Notes under the pieces: generated by a model
Told to the model about the DNA's origin: nothing
What the model saw: the letters and a program-made list of their open reading frames with translations, nothing else
Databases searched by the model: none
Source: Mesoplasma chauliocola
Lineage (GTDB): Bacteria; Bacillota_I; Bacilli_A; Mycoplasmatales; Mycoplasmataceae
Reading direction: 5' to 3'
Length of the DNA: 64,000 nucleotides
Assembly: GCF_002290085.1 (NCBI RefSeq)
Contig: NZ_CP023173.1
Location: 584,501-648,500 of the forward strand
Translations under genes and position numbers: made by a program
In this document: one piece after another, positions 32,564 through 44,155 of the stretch
Layout: each line of letters starts with the position of its first letter
Numbering within the stretch: position 1 is the first letter of the stretch

Positions 32564-34969
32564 TTATTTAATTACTATGTTAACTATTCTATCTACAACA
32601 GCAATTTCTTTAATAATTTCTTTATCTTTTATGTAGTTAATAATATTTTCATGCTTTTTAGCTAACTCTAATAGTTTGTCTTTTATAGTTCCTTTTTCAA
32701 CTTCAATTGTTGCTCTTAATTTTCCATTAATTTGTAAAGCAACAACAACAGTATTTGAAATTAATTTAGTTGGATCAAACACTGGTCAAGCTTCTTTTAT
32801 TATAGAAGGTGAGTGTCCTAATTTTTCTCACAATTCTTCTCCAATAAATGGAGCATAGATACTTAACATTTTTACAAAACCTTCAATATAAGGGCGATAA
32901 ACTGGTCCTTCATGTTTATAAACTGCATTAACAAATATCATTAATTGTGAAATAGCTGTATTAAATTTTAATGATTCAATCATTTCACTAACATTTTTAA
33001 CAACATCATTATAAACAAAGTCTAATTTATTATCGTTTATATCAGTTAGTTCACTTGATACAACCATTCTGTATGCTCTGTGAATTCATTTTAATGCTGA
33101 ATCTAAACCTTCTTCATTTCAAGGCAAAGAAGCATCCAAAGGTCCCATAAACATTTCATACAATCTTAAACTATCAGCACCATGTGTAGATACAATATTA
33201 TCAGGGTTGATTACATTACCTCATGATTTTGACATTTTTCTTCCATCTGGTCCTAAAATCATTCCTTGATTAAACAATTGTTTAAATGGTTCTTTTACAT
33301 TTGTTATACCTAAGTCAAATAAAACATAGTTTCAAAATCTTGCATATAATAAGTGGCCAACTGCATGCTCTTGTCCACCAACATATAAATCAACTGGCAT
33401 TCATTTTTCAAAGCGTCTCTTCGCTTCTTCACTATCTATATTAATAAAATCATTTTCTCCATCAGCTAAGATGTAAGCTAAATAATATCAACTTGAACCA
33501 GCAGATTGTGGCATTGTATTTGTTTCTCTTCTATATTTAATACCATCAATTTCAACATTAACTCATTCTGCAACATTTGCTAAAGGTGATTCTCCAGTAC
33601 CACTTGGTTTAATGTTTGTAATTCTTGGTAATTCAACTGGTAAATCTTCAATTAGTGTTATTTCTTGATTTGGTCCATATAAGACTGGGAATGGTTCACC
33701 ATAAAATCTTTGACGTGAGAATAATCAATCTCTTAGTTTATAGTTTGTTTGCTCTCTTCCTCAACCTTGATCAATGGCAATTTTTGTCATTGTTTGAATA
33801 GCTTGTTTTTTATCCATCCCATTTAAAATATCTGAGTTGATAATTTTACCTTCTCCAACAAAAGCTTTTTCATCAGTCTTGTTTTCAATAACAAATTTTT
33901 TCTCTAAATTAAATTTAGTTGCAAAATCTCAATCTCTTTTATCATGAGCAGGCACAGCCATAACAGCACCAGTTCCATAATTTGCTAGAACATAATCACT
34001 AATTCAAACTTGAACTAACTCATTCGTATGTGGATTAGTTGCATAGCTTCCAGTGAAAACTCCAGTTTTTGGTTTTGATTCATCTTTACGATCAATCTCT
34101 GATTTGTTTTTTGCTAGTTCAATATATGTTTGTACTTCTTTTAATTGTTCTGGAGTTGTAATATTTAATACTTGTTCATGCTCTGGAGCCAAAACAATAT
34201 AACTAACTCCATAAATAGTATCTATTCTAGTAGTGAATACAGATACTTTAATATCATTAACTAAAAAGTCTAATTCAACACCAGTTGATTTACCAATTCA
34301 ATTTCTTTGTAAATCTTTAATTGAACTATTTCATTCTAGCTCATCTAATCCTTCTAATAAACGATCAGCATATTCTGTAATCTTTAAAACTCATTGACGC
34401 ATTTTACGTTTAGTCACAGGGTGTTCTCCACGCTCACTAACCATTAATCCATCTTTTTCAATAATTTCATCATTAGCTAAAACAGTTCCTAATTCTTGAC
34501 ATCAGTTAACTTCAACGTCACGATTTTCTGCTAAATCTTTTTTATATAATTGATTAAATATTCATTGTGTTATTTTGTAATAGTTTGGATTAGCTGTTGA
34601 TATTTCTTTATCAAAGTCATAACTAAATCCCATCATTTTTAATTGGCGTTTAAATGTTTTAATATTTTCTAAAGTGAAATCAATTGGATCATTACCTGTT
34701 TTTAATGCATATTGTTCTGCTGGTAATCCAAATGCATCTCAACCCATTGGGTGTAAAACATCATATCCATTCATTTTTTTATAACGAGAAAAAACATCAG
34801 TTGCAGTATAACCTTTAACATGACCAACATGAATACCAGCTCCACTTGGGTATGGGAACATATCCAATACATAAGATTTTTTATCAGATGTATTAGTTGT
34901 TTTATTTGTATTATTTTCTTCTCAATATTTTTTTCATTTTTTCTCAATTGCTTTATGTGAAAATTCCAT
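32564..34969 (-). CDS. leuS: Leucyl-tRNA synthetase (801 aa)
   Basis: Class I enzyme charging tRNA-Leu. Signature [14 protein letters not shown] (HIGH-like) at 37-50 and GRKMSKSWGN (KMSKS). Between them lies a CP1 editing domain with the [14 protein letters not shown] threonine-rich motif and a [11 protein letters not shown] stretch, so mischarge editing is probably retained. ADGENDF and [19 protein letters not shown] are also typical. Length 801 is normal for the bacterial form. Twenty or so UGA-Trp codons break it up under the standard code. Confidence 0.98.
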
Positions 34970-35022
34970 TTTAAACTCCTTGTAAATATAAACTATTATT
35001 AATTTTACTATTTTTAAAAAAT

Positions 35023-35052
35023 AAAAAAAGTAATAATCAAATGATTATTACT
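35023..35052 (-). terminator. Terminator after tRNA-Ile(GAU)
   Basis: AAGTAATAATC AAAT GATTATTACTT hairpin with a run of seven T on the minus strand. Confidence 0.85.
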
Positions 35053-35064
35053 TGTGATATCTAA

Positions 35065-35141
35065 TGGTCGGAATAATTGGACTTGAACCAACGACCTCTC
35101 CGTTATCAGCGGAGTGCTCTAACCAGCTGAGCTATATTCCG
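35065..35141 (-). tRNA. tRNA-Ile (GAU)
   Basis: Acceptor CGGAATA / TATTCCG, anticodon loop CTGATAA giving GAU, T-loop GGTTCAAGTCC, encoded CCA. Confidence 0.95.
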
Positions 35142-35149
35142 AAAACAAA

Positions 35150-35175
35150 AATATTGTATTATTTTTACAATATTA
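35150..35175 (-). terminator. Terminator of the helicase unit
   Basis: AATATTGTA / TACAATATT hairpin with T-rich tail on the minus strand, 43 bases after the small membrane gene. Confidence 0.65.
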
Positions 35176-35217
35176 AGTCAATAGAAAAAAGAATAAAAGT
35201 AAGAAGTATATCTCTTT

Positions 35218-35718
35218 TTATTCAACTACTCTACTTTTTTTGTATTTTTTTCTTTCTTCATCAGATAAATTTTGAGAAACATTTGTTTGCCTCTTAACTT
35301 TATTTTCATATGAATTAGATTTGTTTTCATATTCCTTAATTGCATCTGAAATTTCTGTTTTAAAATAGTTTTTTTCAGATAAATCTTGCTTAACTCAATA
35401 ATCAACTAAGTTCTTTAACTGATTCATTTTTTTAGGTCCCCTTGATTTAACAGAAGGCTTCAATGAATAACCACCTTTTCTTTGATCTACAATTTCATTT
35501 CTTATACTACTAATTAAGTGGGCCTTATTATCAAGATTTTTTCATTCATAACCATTTCTACCCAAAGAATTAAGAGACAAAGCAATTATATTTTCTATTT
35601 CTATTTCAAAATCTTCTCTGGCTTTTTTGCTTGCTAATGCTGTTAATAAAAATAAAGCAAAAAAGCCAAAAATAACTATAAATATTATTATTGGCAAAAA
35701 GCTAGTCATTTTTTTCAT
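35218..35718 (-). CDS. Small membrane-anchored protein coupled to the helicase-nuclease (166 aa)
   Basis: One strong N-terminal membrane segment (SFLPIIIFIVIFGFFALFLL, residues 5-24) followed by a charged, mostly helical soluble part. That part includes an R/K-rich middle (SVKSRGPKKMNQLKN) and a basic C-terminus (EERKKYKKSRVVE). No family recognised. Its start lies inside the last 17 bases of the helicase-nuclease gene, with the AAGGAG site in that gene, so both are made from one transcript. It could tether or regulate the large protein, or sense membrane damage; this is inference. Confidence 0.75.
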
Positions 35719-38700
35719 TCTCCTTTAATCTATAATTTATTTCATTTAAGAATTTATTTCTATTCACTTTATCTTTGTTTCATCAATCAGTTGATGAAAT
35801 TCTTATAAAGTTTCATCCTCTATTTTCTAAGAAAATTTGTCTTTCGACATCTCTTTGTCTATCATATGCTGACGAATGATATGCTCAGCCATCACACTCA
35901 ATTGCTAATACAAATTTATTATCTTTCAAATCATAAATTGCTTGATCAATTTTGTAACCGCTACAAGGAACTTGGGTTTTAATTATATATCTAGATTCTA
36001 TTTTCTTGTTTATTTCATTGTAAACTTCTTCTTCAAAGTCTGAATCAAATTGCAATATTTCACTCATTTCTGCTTTTATATTAATATCATTTTTATTATT
36101 TAACAATAGTTGGATTTTGCGATCATTAATTTCATGATTTTGCAATAACTCAGAATATTTTAAAAATGCTTTAAAATTTACTGCACCAATTGATTCTTTT
36201 TTTGGATTCATAATTTCGGATTGGATCGATTTAATTATATACATTTTTTCTTTTGCCCTTGATATTGCAACATTTAATCTTTTTTCTCCACCAACTTGAT
36301 TTATTGGTCCAAAATTATTTCTAAATGAACCTTGCAAATCTTTAGAAAAACTTATTGAAAAAATAATTATATCTCTTTCATCACCTTGCACATTTTCTAT
36401 ATTTTTAATGAACAAAGCTTTATCTTTATCTTTTCTATTATAGTTTTCATTTAAATCTGCATTAGTTTCAATTTCTTTTTCAACTAAAGCTTCTATATAT
36501 TTTTGTTGGTGTTGATTAAATGTAATAATACCTATTGATTTCTCATTTTCAGTTTTAACAATTTTTCTTAATAATTTGATACATTCTTCAGCTTCAACAA
36601 TATTAACATCATTTTGTTTATATCCTTTAACATCAATAACTTCAATAGGTTTTGAATAAGGATTTCATGGGTCACTAACAACATTTAGTTTACCTTCATA
36701 ATATTTATAATTAGAGAACTGAATAAGTTCTTCATACTTACTTCTATAATGAAAATTAAGCATGTATCTTCTATATCTTCCTTTGGCGAAATCAATTAGT
36801 GATTCGTTATTTGAAAATTCTAACAATTCTTCTTGTTCATTAGATATGCCTTCTGTATATTCGTTTTCTATTTTATTTCTTGTTGAGAAAAAATCTGTTG
36901 GTTCTAATTGTTGGTCATCTCCAGCAATAATGAATTTTTTTGATCTGAACATTGCTGGTAAACATTTCTCAATAAAAATTTGTGAAGCTTCATCAAAAAT
37001 ACAATATTCAAACTCTTCTTTTTCCATTGGTATAATTCTTATATTTGAAATTGTTTCAGGTGATGCAAATATAATTGGGTACATCAATTCAATTAATGGG
37101 TAGAAATTATCAAATCAAGTTTTTAATCTAACATTTGTTTTAACGGATTCAATTTTTTTTCCCATCAAATTAAATAATGAAGAAAGTTCTTTTTCTGTTT
37201 CTGTTTTTATATCATAGTATCTTCCGTTTAAAATTGTATTGCTTATATAATTAATTCTTTTTGCATGTATGTCATTTAGATCATTTTCATTTTTTAATTT
37301 CATTTGCTTTTTAAATTCTTTCATTCAATCAGTCTTATTTCATTCTAAAATACTTAAATTTTCAGATTCGAAATTATTATTATAAAAATTATAAATGTCT
37401 TCTACACAAACATTTTCGTTTTTGAATAAACTTATAGTTTGGATTAAGTCAAATAATTCTTCTTTAGAGATGTAACCCATGATTTCAGAACAATTGTCCA
37501 ATTCACTTATTGAATCACTAAATTCTTTTGAATTAATGAAATTATTAAATTTCTTTTTTGAGAAAATACCAATCTTTAATGAAACTTTGTTTTTAATTTT
37601 TGAATTGAAAATTATTTCTCTAAATTTGGCTAATTTAAAAATTAAATCAACTAAAATATTTGTTTCTTCAAAAGGCACATTAAAACATTTACTTACTCTT
37701 TTGAGCGCATTTAATATTTCTTTATTTGTTATTAAATTAAAATTTTGAAAAACTCTTTCATACAAAATATTGTTTAGTTCAAAAGAATTATCAATACTTT
37801 TGTTAGAAATTATTTTTAAGCTTTTTAAATAATTTTTACCTTTATCACTACCCATTACTTTTTTATAAGTTTTAAGATTTTCAATGATTTCTTCAAGTTT
37901 ATCATCATATTCATTTGATATATCATTAAAAGTGTTATAGATTCCTAATTGTTTTTTCTTAAGTATATCATTTTTCACTACATTGTAAAAAGCAGAAATT
38001 TTTTCATGTATTTCTTTTGCACTTTCATTGTTATGTAGCATTAATACAAAATTGTTTAATTTATTTAATTTATCATAAACTACATTTGATGCCACTCTTT
38101 TTTCTGTAATAAAAATTGCTTTCTTTGCAATTTTATTCATACTAATTATATTTGCGATTAAATTAACTATTGTTTGAGATTTTCCTGTACCAGGTGGGCC
38201 AAAAATGAAAGTTGATTGTTTTAAAGAATTTTTAACTGCATCTTTTTGTGAATGATCTAAAATTGATATTGTTTTAATTTCATTGTCTTTTGTTTCAGAG
38301 ACATTAGCATTAAAAATATCAAATACTTCATTTGATATTTCTTTAAGAAAATTATGATCATTTTCGAATTCTGAATATGCTGATAAAATGTTACCTGCAG
38401 CTAAATCAAAAATACCAATAGCACAAATATCTAATGGGTATACTTTGAAGCCTTTTTTAAAACCGTTCTCTAAATATCTTTCCTTGGTTTCTTTTTTTGT
38501 GTAACCTTTTATATCTGAAAAAATATTGTTAAATGTATTTAAAAATACTTGATCATTAAGTTCGAAATTTAATCCAGCAAAGTTTAGCAATCTTTTTATT
38601 GTTTGTATTGTTGTTTCATAATCTAAAAAATCTTCTGAATTGTATTCATAAAAATTTCATTTAAGATTATTTTTATTTGCTATTAAATTAAAAAGGGCGT

Positions 38701-39163
38701 TGTTTATTACAAATTCATTTTGAATTTCAATAATAAATGTTTGGCCATAATTTTCGACTGATACTTTATTTAATAAAATGGGTGCTCTAAAGTAGTCTTT
38801 TTCTTCATTTCCTAAAAGCCCATGAATAAAATACTTTCCTAAGTACATACATTCTTGATTTTTCTCTGATGCTAAACTTTTATTTTTACTTATTATATTT
38901 TTAAGCTCTTTTATATAACTATTAATTTCTATATATTTTTTTGATTTAAATTCTTCAGTATTATTTCTAAAATCAATTTCAATTTTATTTTTAGAAATCT
39001 TTTGGTTTAAAGTTTCAAATTCTGTCAATAATCCTTTTTTTTCAAATTTATATAAGTTTATTGTTTGTGAATTTTTTAAAAAACTATTATAAAATGTGCT
39101 TCCTCTTCTAGTCGTATTTAATAAACGTGATTTAAATTCATTCATTAACTCTATATTATTCAT
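35702..39163 (-). CDS. DUF4011-like / SF1 helicase / Vsr-like nuclease (1153 aa)
   Basis: Order of domains: a DUF4011-like N-terminal part (FKSRLLNTTRRGSTFY, FRAPILLNKV); an SF1 helicase with Walker A GPPGTGKS at 322-329, Walker B FDEAS at about 723-727, GDDQQLEPTD, and C-terminal motifs QGDERDIIIFS and RLNVAISRAKE (about 926-972); and a C-terminal PD-(D/E)XK nuclease of the Vsr/MTES_1575 type. Its likely catalytic residues are Asp1073 (KIDQAI), Glu1089 and Asp1091 (IECDG), followed by YHSSAYDRQRDVERQ and FIRISSTDWW. All motors and nuclease residues look intact. From memory, this domain combination is the one reported as the single-protein defence candidate Hhe. It carries many UGA codons, so it is long adapted. 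Confidence 0.85.
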
Positions 39164-39220
39164 AATTTCTCCGGTCTTATTTTTTTTGCTATTGCTAAAT
39201 ATATTCTAACTAAAAAACAT

Positions 39221-39247
39221 AAAAAAAACTCCTTGAAGAGTTTTTTG
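39221..39247 (-). terminator. rplM-rpsI terminator
   Basis: AAACTC TTCAAG GAGTTT hairpin followed by eight T on the minus strand. Confidence 0.85.
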
Positions 39248-39261
39248 CTGAAAATATATGA

Positions 39262-39657
39262 TTAACGTTTTGAGTATTGAGGTGCTCTACGTGCTCCACG
39301 TAATCCGTATTTTTTACGTTCTTTAATACGTGCATCACGAGTTAATAACCCAACAGCTCTTAACCCTTTTCTGTAGTCTTCACTAGCTGCTAACAATGCT
39401 CTAGCAATTCCTAAACGAGTTGCTCCAGCTTGACCAGTGAATCCTCCACCTTTAACTGTAACAGTGATATCGAAATCTTTTTCTGTTCCAGTTGCAACCA
39501 ATGGTTGTTCTAAATCTTGAACTAATGTTGGATATGGGAAGAATTCTAATGCTGGTAATCCATTAACAGTAATGTTACCTTTTCCAGGAGTTAAGATAAC
39601 TTGAGCTACAGAAGTTTTTCTTCTTCCAGTTCCTCTATAAATAACTTTTTCTGCCAT
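39262..39657 (-). CDS. rpsI: 30S ribosomal protein S9 (131 aa)
   Basis: Start [14 protein letters not shown] and the C-terminal [17 protein letters not shown], which reaches the ribosomal P site, are diagnostic. Length is normal; no UGA codon. Its ATG overlaps the rplM stop by 3 bases (TAATG arrangement), the usual rplM-rpsI pair. Confidence 0.98.
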   Translation of the reverse strand: MAEKVIYRGTGRRKTSVAQVILTPGKGNITVNGLPALEFFPYPTLVQDLEQPLVATGTEKDFDITVTVKGGGFTGQAGATRLGIARALLAASEDYRKGLRAVGLLTRDARIKERKKYGLRGARRAPQYSKR

Positions 39658-40109
39658 TATTTGTTATCTCCTTTTTTTACAAATGTTAAAACTTCTGGTT
39701 TTTGAGCTGTGTAAGGGTGGTTTTCACCAACAAATACGTGTAAAGCTCTAAATTGATTTCTTCCTTGAACATTTTTTGGTAACATCAAACGAATTGATCT
39801 TTCTAAAATTTTAGTTGCATCTAATTCTCTTTGAACTGCTACAGTTCTTCTTCTTAGTCCACCTGGGTGCATTGAGTGGTGGTAGTACATTTTATCTGAT
39901 TCTTTTTTACCAGTAAATAATACTTTTTCAGCGTTAATGATGATAACGTGATCACCATTATTCATGTGAGGTGTGAAGTCAACTTTATGTTTTCCTCTTA
40001 AGATTCTAGCTACTTCTGTAGATAATCTCCCCACATTTTGTCCTGCTGCATCAACAATATATCAGTTTTTTTTGATATCTTTTGCAGCAATTAATGTTGT
40101 TTGTTTCAT
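39657..40109 (-). CDS. rplM: 50S ribosomal protein L13 (150 aa)
   Basis: Early-assembly protein of the large subunit. [20 protein letters not shown] and [15 protein letters not shown] plus SIRLMLPKN are family signatures. Length is normal. One UGA-Trp in NW near the start means a standard-code reading loses the first 25 residues. Start ATG 40109 has an AGAGGAG site. Followed at once by rpsI. Confidence 0.97.
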
Positions 40110-40110
40110 G

Positions 40111-40174
40111 TGCTTTTTCTCCTCTTATTTGACTTGTCCGGGGTCTTATAAATGTAGTAAGCAAAAATATTATA
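40111..40174 (-). promoter_or_regulatory. rplM promoter and possible L13 leader
   Basis: A perfect TATAAT (40169-40174) starts a leader of about 55 bases with a GACCCCGGACAAGUC element that can fold on itself just before the ribosome site. Position and the CGGACA core recall the L13 leader of Firmicutes, in which L13 represses its own mRNA. The match is by eye and short. Confidence 0.4.
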
Positions 40175-40200
40175 ATACATTTGCTTGTAAATTTAAATTC

Positions 40201-40770
40201 CTAAATGAAATTTTTTATATAAATTGGTATTATTTCGTTTACTTCTTTAACTTTTTCAAATTGTTCTAAACATTTTAAAACATTTACTTTGAAATCAATA
40301 TTTTCATAATCTTTAATTACATGAAAATCTGAATGTTTTTTTTCTAAATCTTTTAGTTCATTTTCATCAATTAAATACGGTTCTTTAATAATTTTATTTT
40401 TATCATAAACACCACAAAATCATTTATTTGATCTAGCGTCTAATAAACTTATAGATTTTTTATTAGCTGCTTGTAATTTTAGTGAATCAATTAAGAAAAC
40501 GTTTATATTATTATTTAAGGTTTTAAGTGTTTTTACAATGGTCAAACCTACTCTAACACCTGTATAGCTTCCTGGTCCCCTAGTTACATAAAAATTAGAA
40601 ATTTGATTTAGCTTTAAATTATGTTTTTCCAAAAGACTAACAATATTAGTCATTGTAATATCACTAATTTTTTTTGTATTCTTTTGAATAAATTCTTCAA
40701 CAATATTATTATTATCATCAATTAATATTAAACATAATTGTCAATTGGTTGTATCAATAAATAGTTTCAC
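40201..40770 (-). CDS. tsaB: tRNA t6A modification protein TsaB (189 aa, GTG start)
   Basis: Forms the complex with TsaD and TsaE that makes t6A. Start KLFIDTTNWQLCLILID and YVTRGPGSYTGVRVGLTIVK are diagnostic. The C-terminus is shorter than E. coli TsaB. The frame has no suitable ATG; GTG at 40768-40770 fits, one base after the tsaE TAA, with an AGAAAG site. The two are translationally coupled. Confidence 0.9.
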
Positions 40771-40771
40771 T

Positions 40772-41188
40772 TTAATTTCTTTCTATCATGAATTCTCTTT
40801 CAAATTCACTAATTTTTTTTATATCTATTTTAATTATTTTTTTAGTTTTTAAATCTAAATTCAAATTTGTTCATCATTCAATAATATTAATTGAATCTTC
40901 AAATTGTTCTAAAAACATTTCTAAATCACTATGTTTGTCTAAGCGATATGCATCCATGTGATTTATTATTTTACTTTTAAGATCATATTGATTTAAAATT
41001 GTGAAAGTTGGAGATGATACAGTTTCAGTTACTCCAAGTTCTTTTAATAACGCTTTTGTAAATGTTGTTTTTCCAGCTCCTAGATCACCGCTTAGTAATA
41101 TAAATATTTCTCCCTTTGTGTCAAGAGCAATTTCTTTTGCTATATTAGTTGTGTCTTGAGTTGACTTTGAAATAATTGTTTTAATCAT
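40772..41188 (-). CDS. tsaE: t6A modification ATPase TsaE (138 aa)
   Basis: P-loop ATPase that supports TsaB-TsaD turnover. Walker A GDLGAGKTTFTKALLKEL at about 35-52 and SSPTFTILNQYD switch region match the family. WW is encoded as TGATGA. It is directly followed by tsaB; tsaD is 11 kb away at 28269-29222. The start ATG 41188 has a weak site. Confidence 0.93.
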
Positions 41189-41208
41189 AAATACATTATA
41201 ATATTTTT

Positions 41209-41236
41209 AAAAAAAACTTGCCATTAAATAGCAAGT
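41209..41236 (-). terminator. mgtA terminator
   Basis: AACTTGC / GCAAGTT hairpin followed by eight T on the minus strand, after the P-type ATPase stop. Confidence 0.8.
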
Positions 41237-41245
41237 TGATTTATA

Positions 41246-43903
41246 TTAAAGTCATTCTTTAAATTTTTTAATATATAGTATTTTAACTAATTGAGCCAGA
41301 ACTACGTAAAGTCCTACGAATCCTAGTGCTACAAATAAGAATGTTCATGGTGGTGTTGACATTTGAACTAGTTGATTTGCTGGTGTAAATGGTATTAATA
41401 CAGCAAATAAACAAATTACAATAGTTGCAATTAACATTGATAATGAACATTTTGATTGAACAAATGGTATTTTTTCTGTTCTATAAACTTGCATAACAGC
41501 AGTTTGAGTCATCAAGCCAACAACAAATCATGATGCATGGAATTGCATTGCGTTTGTGCTTCCTTCTGGGACGCTTCCTTGGAATGGAACAAGCTTATAT
41601 CCAAATATTAATACTAAGAAAGTAGAAATATCAAATATAGAACTTATAGGCCCATTAATTACAGCAAATCAAATTATATTTTTTGTTGTAAAAGGCCTTG
41701 GTTTTTCTAAGTACTCTTCATCAACATTATCAAATACTAGAGCAAACATTACAAAGTCATATAATAAGTTTTGTAATAATAAGTGTAATGCTAACATTGG
41801 TTCTTCTCTTGTTAAGAACAATGCAACAATAACTGATATAACATTACCAAAATTTGAAGCAACCGTAACTTTAATATATTTAAGCATATTAGCTAAGCTT
41901 TTACGTCCTTCAACAACAGCTTTTTCAATAGCCATTAAAGATTCTCCAGTTAAAATCATATCTGCTGCATCTTGAGCAATATTTGATGCTTCACTAAATG
42001 AAATAGCTACATCTGATTCTCTAAGAACTGGAGCATCATTAATTCCATCACCCATAAACCCAACAACATGCCCTTGCTCTTGTAAAGCAGCAATGATTGT
42101 TGATTTATGAATTGGAGATAACTTAACAAAAACGTTTGCTTCTTTTACTGCTTTGAATAATTGTCTTTCATCCATAGCTTCAATTTCACTACCTGAATAT
42201 AATTTAGTTATTTCAAAATCTACATTTTTACAAATTGCTCTTGTAATAACTTCATTATCACCAGTTAAAACCTTTGTTGATATACCCTTTGCAGCTAAAT
42301 TTTTAATTAATTTTTTAGATGTTTTTTTAGGTTTATCAAAGAAAGTTCCAAATCCATAAAAGATTAGTTCTTCTTCAACATTTTCATCTTGTAAAACATT
42401 ATGCGCTATTCCAATTACACGATAACCTTCTAAGTTTAGATCATGTGTTCTTTTAATAATGATTTTTTTCTGTTTTGCATCTAGTTTTTCAATCTTACCA
42501 TTAATTGAAATTCTATTACATACTTTTAAAACCTCTTCAACAGCACCTTTTGTAAAAATTTCTTTATCTTTTTTACTTGTTAAAATAACGGATAATATTT
42601 TTCTTTCAAAATCAAAAGGAATTTCTCATTCTTTAGTATAACTGTCAACGTCGGGTTTTTTAATTTTTGATGACAATACAGCACTATCAATAGGATTTTG
42701 AAATCCAGATTGAAAATAACTATTTAAATATAAAACGTTTTCTAAAAACTCAGATTTTTCACCATTAACTCCAGTTACTTTATCTAAACTAATTTCACCA
42801 CTAGTAATAGTTCCGGTTTTATCTGTACATAAAATATCAATAGCTCCAATATTTTGCACTGCGTTTAAATTTTTAACAATAATTTCTTCTTTTTCAATTT
42901 GTTTATAACCTCTTGTTAAGTTTGAAGTAACAATAATTGGCAACATTTCAGGTGTTATCCCTACTGCAATAGCAATAGTAAATAATAACCCTTTTATTCA
43001 ATCTCCTTGTTGAAATCCAGCAATTAAGAATACAATAGGTATAACAGCAATCATAAATGCAATTAAATATAATGTTATTCTCTTGATTCCTTTTTCAAAA
43101 GATGAACTTTTTCTTTTTTCTTTTACTTTATTATCAATTAATGAAAAATAAGTCTTTTGTCCAGTAGCTACAACAATAGCCAAACCACTACCAGACATTA
43201 CTTCAGTTCCCATATATCCAATATTTTGATAACTTAGATGTGATTCAAATTCATGATCATTTGAATCTTTTTTTTGAACAGGGAAACTTTCCCCTGTTAA
43301 TGATGATTGATTAACATATAAATTATTTGATCATAAAATTCTAACATCAGCTGGGATAATATCTCCATTAACTAAATATATTATATCTCCGGGAACTAAT
43401 TCATCATTTTCAATCATTTCAGCTTCTTTAATCATTCTTATTGAATTAGCATTATCCAAAGCTTTGTAATTATATGAAATATTTCTAATTACCTTTGAAG
43501 TTTTTTTACTTTCCTTAATCATTTTTTTAATAACAATGTGAGATCTTACTTCTTGAACGAATGCCATTGTTCCACTAGCAATTATCATTATTAGCACAAT
43601 AAGAGCTGCTACTAATGAAAAAGTATCTGGAGCAGTTGCATATTCATAAAAGTTAAATGCATCAATTGCAATTAGTATAATGTTAAATGGTGAAAAAAAT
43701 GCTTTTATAAATACAAGAAAAACATTAAATCTTGCTGGTTTTAATTCTTTTCCAGCAAACTTTTCTCTATTTATTTCTACTTGCTCATCATCTAATCCAA
43801 ATTTATTTATTTCAAATTGTTTTAATAACTTATTATTATCAGAGTCTACATAATTGATTAATTCAAATTTTGTATTATTATTTAATTTTTTTAGTTTTTT
43901 CAT
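41246..43903 (-). CDS. mgtA: MgtA-like magnesium-translocating P-type ATPase (885 aa)
   Basis: P-type cation pump of the P3B/Mg class. The phosphorylation motif is CTDKTGTIT, the actuator domain has SSLTGESFPVQKK, the nucleotide region shows FTKGAVEEVLKVC, and the hinge is FMGDGINDAPVL. About ten membrane segments follow the P-type pattern, with VGITPEMLPIIV in M4 and NLLYDFVMFALVFDN in the C-terminal half, typical of MgtA. Length is normal. It follows a short leader ORF (43942-44022), which suggests leader-controlled expression. Confidence 0.93.
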
Positions 43904-43941
43904 AAATCCCCTATCTATGAATGCCTAAATATAAATAATCT

Positions 43942-44022
43942 TTAACGTTTAAAAATTAGTGATATATAAGCACTCGTAATGAAATCTAATCTATTTAATA
44001 AACTCTGGGATGGAATACTCAT
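43942..44022 (-). CDS. Leader ORF upstream of mgtA (26 aa)
   Basis: A 26-codon ORF (starting MSIPSQSLLNRLDFITSAYI) has a strong AGAGGTG ribosome site, 27 bases after a TGC-TATAAT -10 box, and ends 38 bases before the mgtA ATG. Short leader peptides control mgtA in other bacteria (mgtL), but there proline codons drive it, and this peptide has one Pro only. It could be a regulatory leader or a small membrane peptide. It is not similar to anything I know. Confidence 0.5.
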   Translation of the reverse strand: MSIPSQSLLNRLDFITSAYISLIFKR

Positions 44023-44049
44023 AAAATCACCTCTTTCTTATCTTTTGAA

Positions 44050-44055
44050 ATTATA
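44050..44055 (-). promoter_or_regulatory. mgtA extended -10 box
   Basis: TGC-TATAAT on the minus strand, upstream of the leader ORF; the -35 hexamer is poor, as expected with an extended -10. Confidence 0.6.
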
Positions 44056-44094
44056 GCATAAAACAACTACTATAATAAAATGTAGTTTAAAAAA

Positions 44095-44120
44095 CAAAAA
44101 ATCACTATTGAAGTGACTTT
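44095..44120 (-). terminator. Terminator of the tpiA-gpmI unit
   Basis: GTCACT / AGTGAT hairpin with a T run on the minus strand, 36 bases after the gpmI stop. Confidence 0.65.
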
Positions 44121-44155
44121 CTAAAATTTTTAATTATTTATTTTTCAAATCCTGA

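Noticed and set aside
43904..43941. Magnesium (M-box) riboswitch before mgtA
   Set aside because: The gap between leader ORF and mgtA is too short and I see no M-box core.
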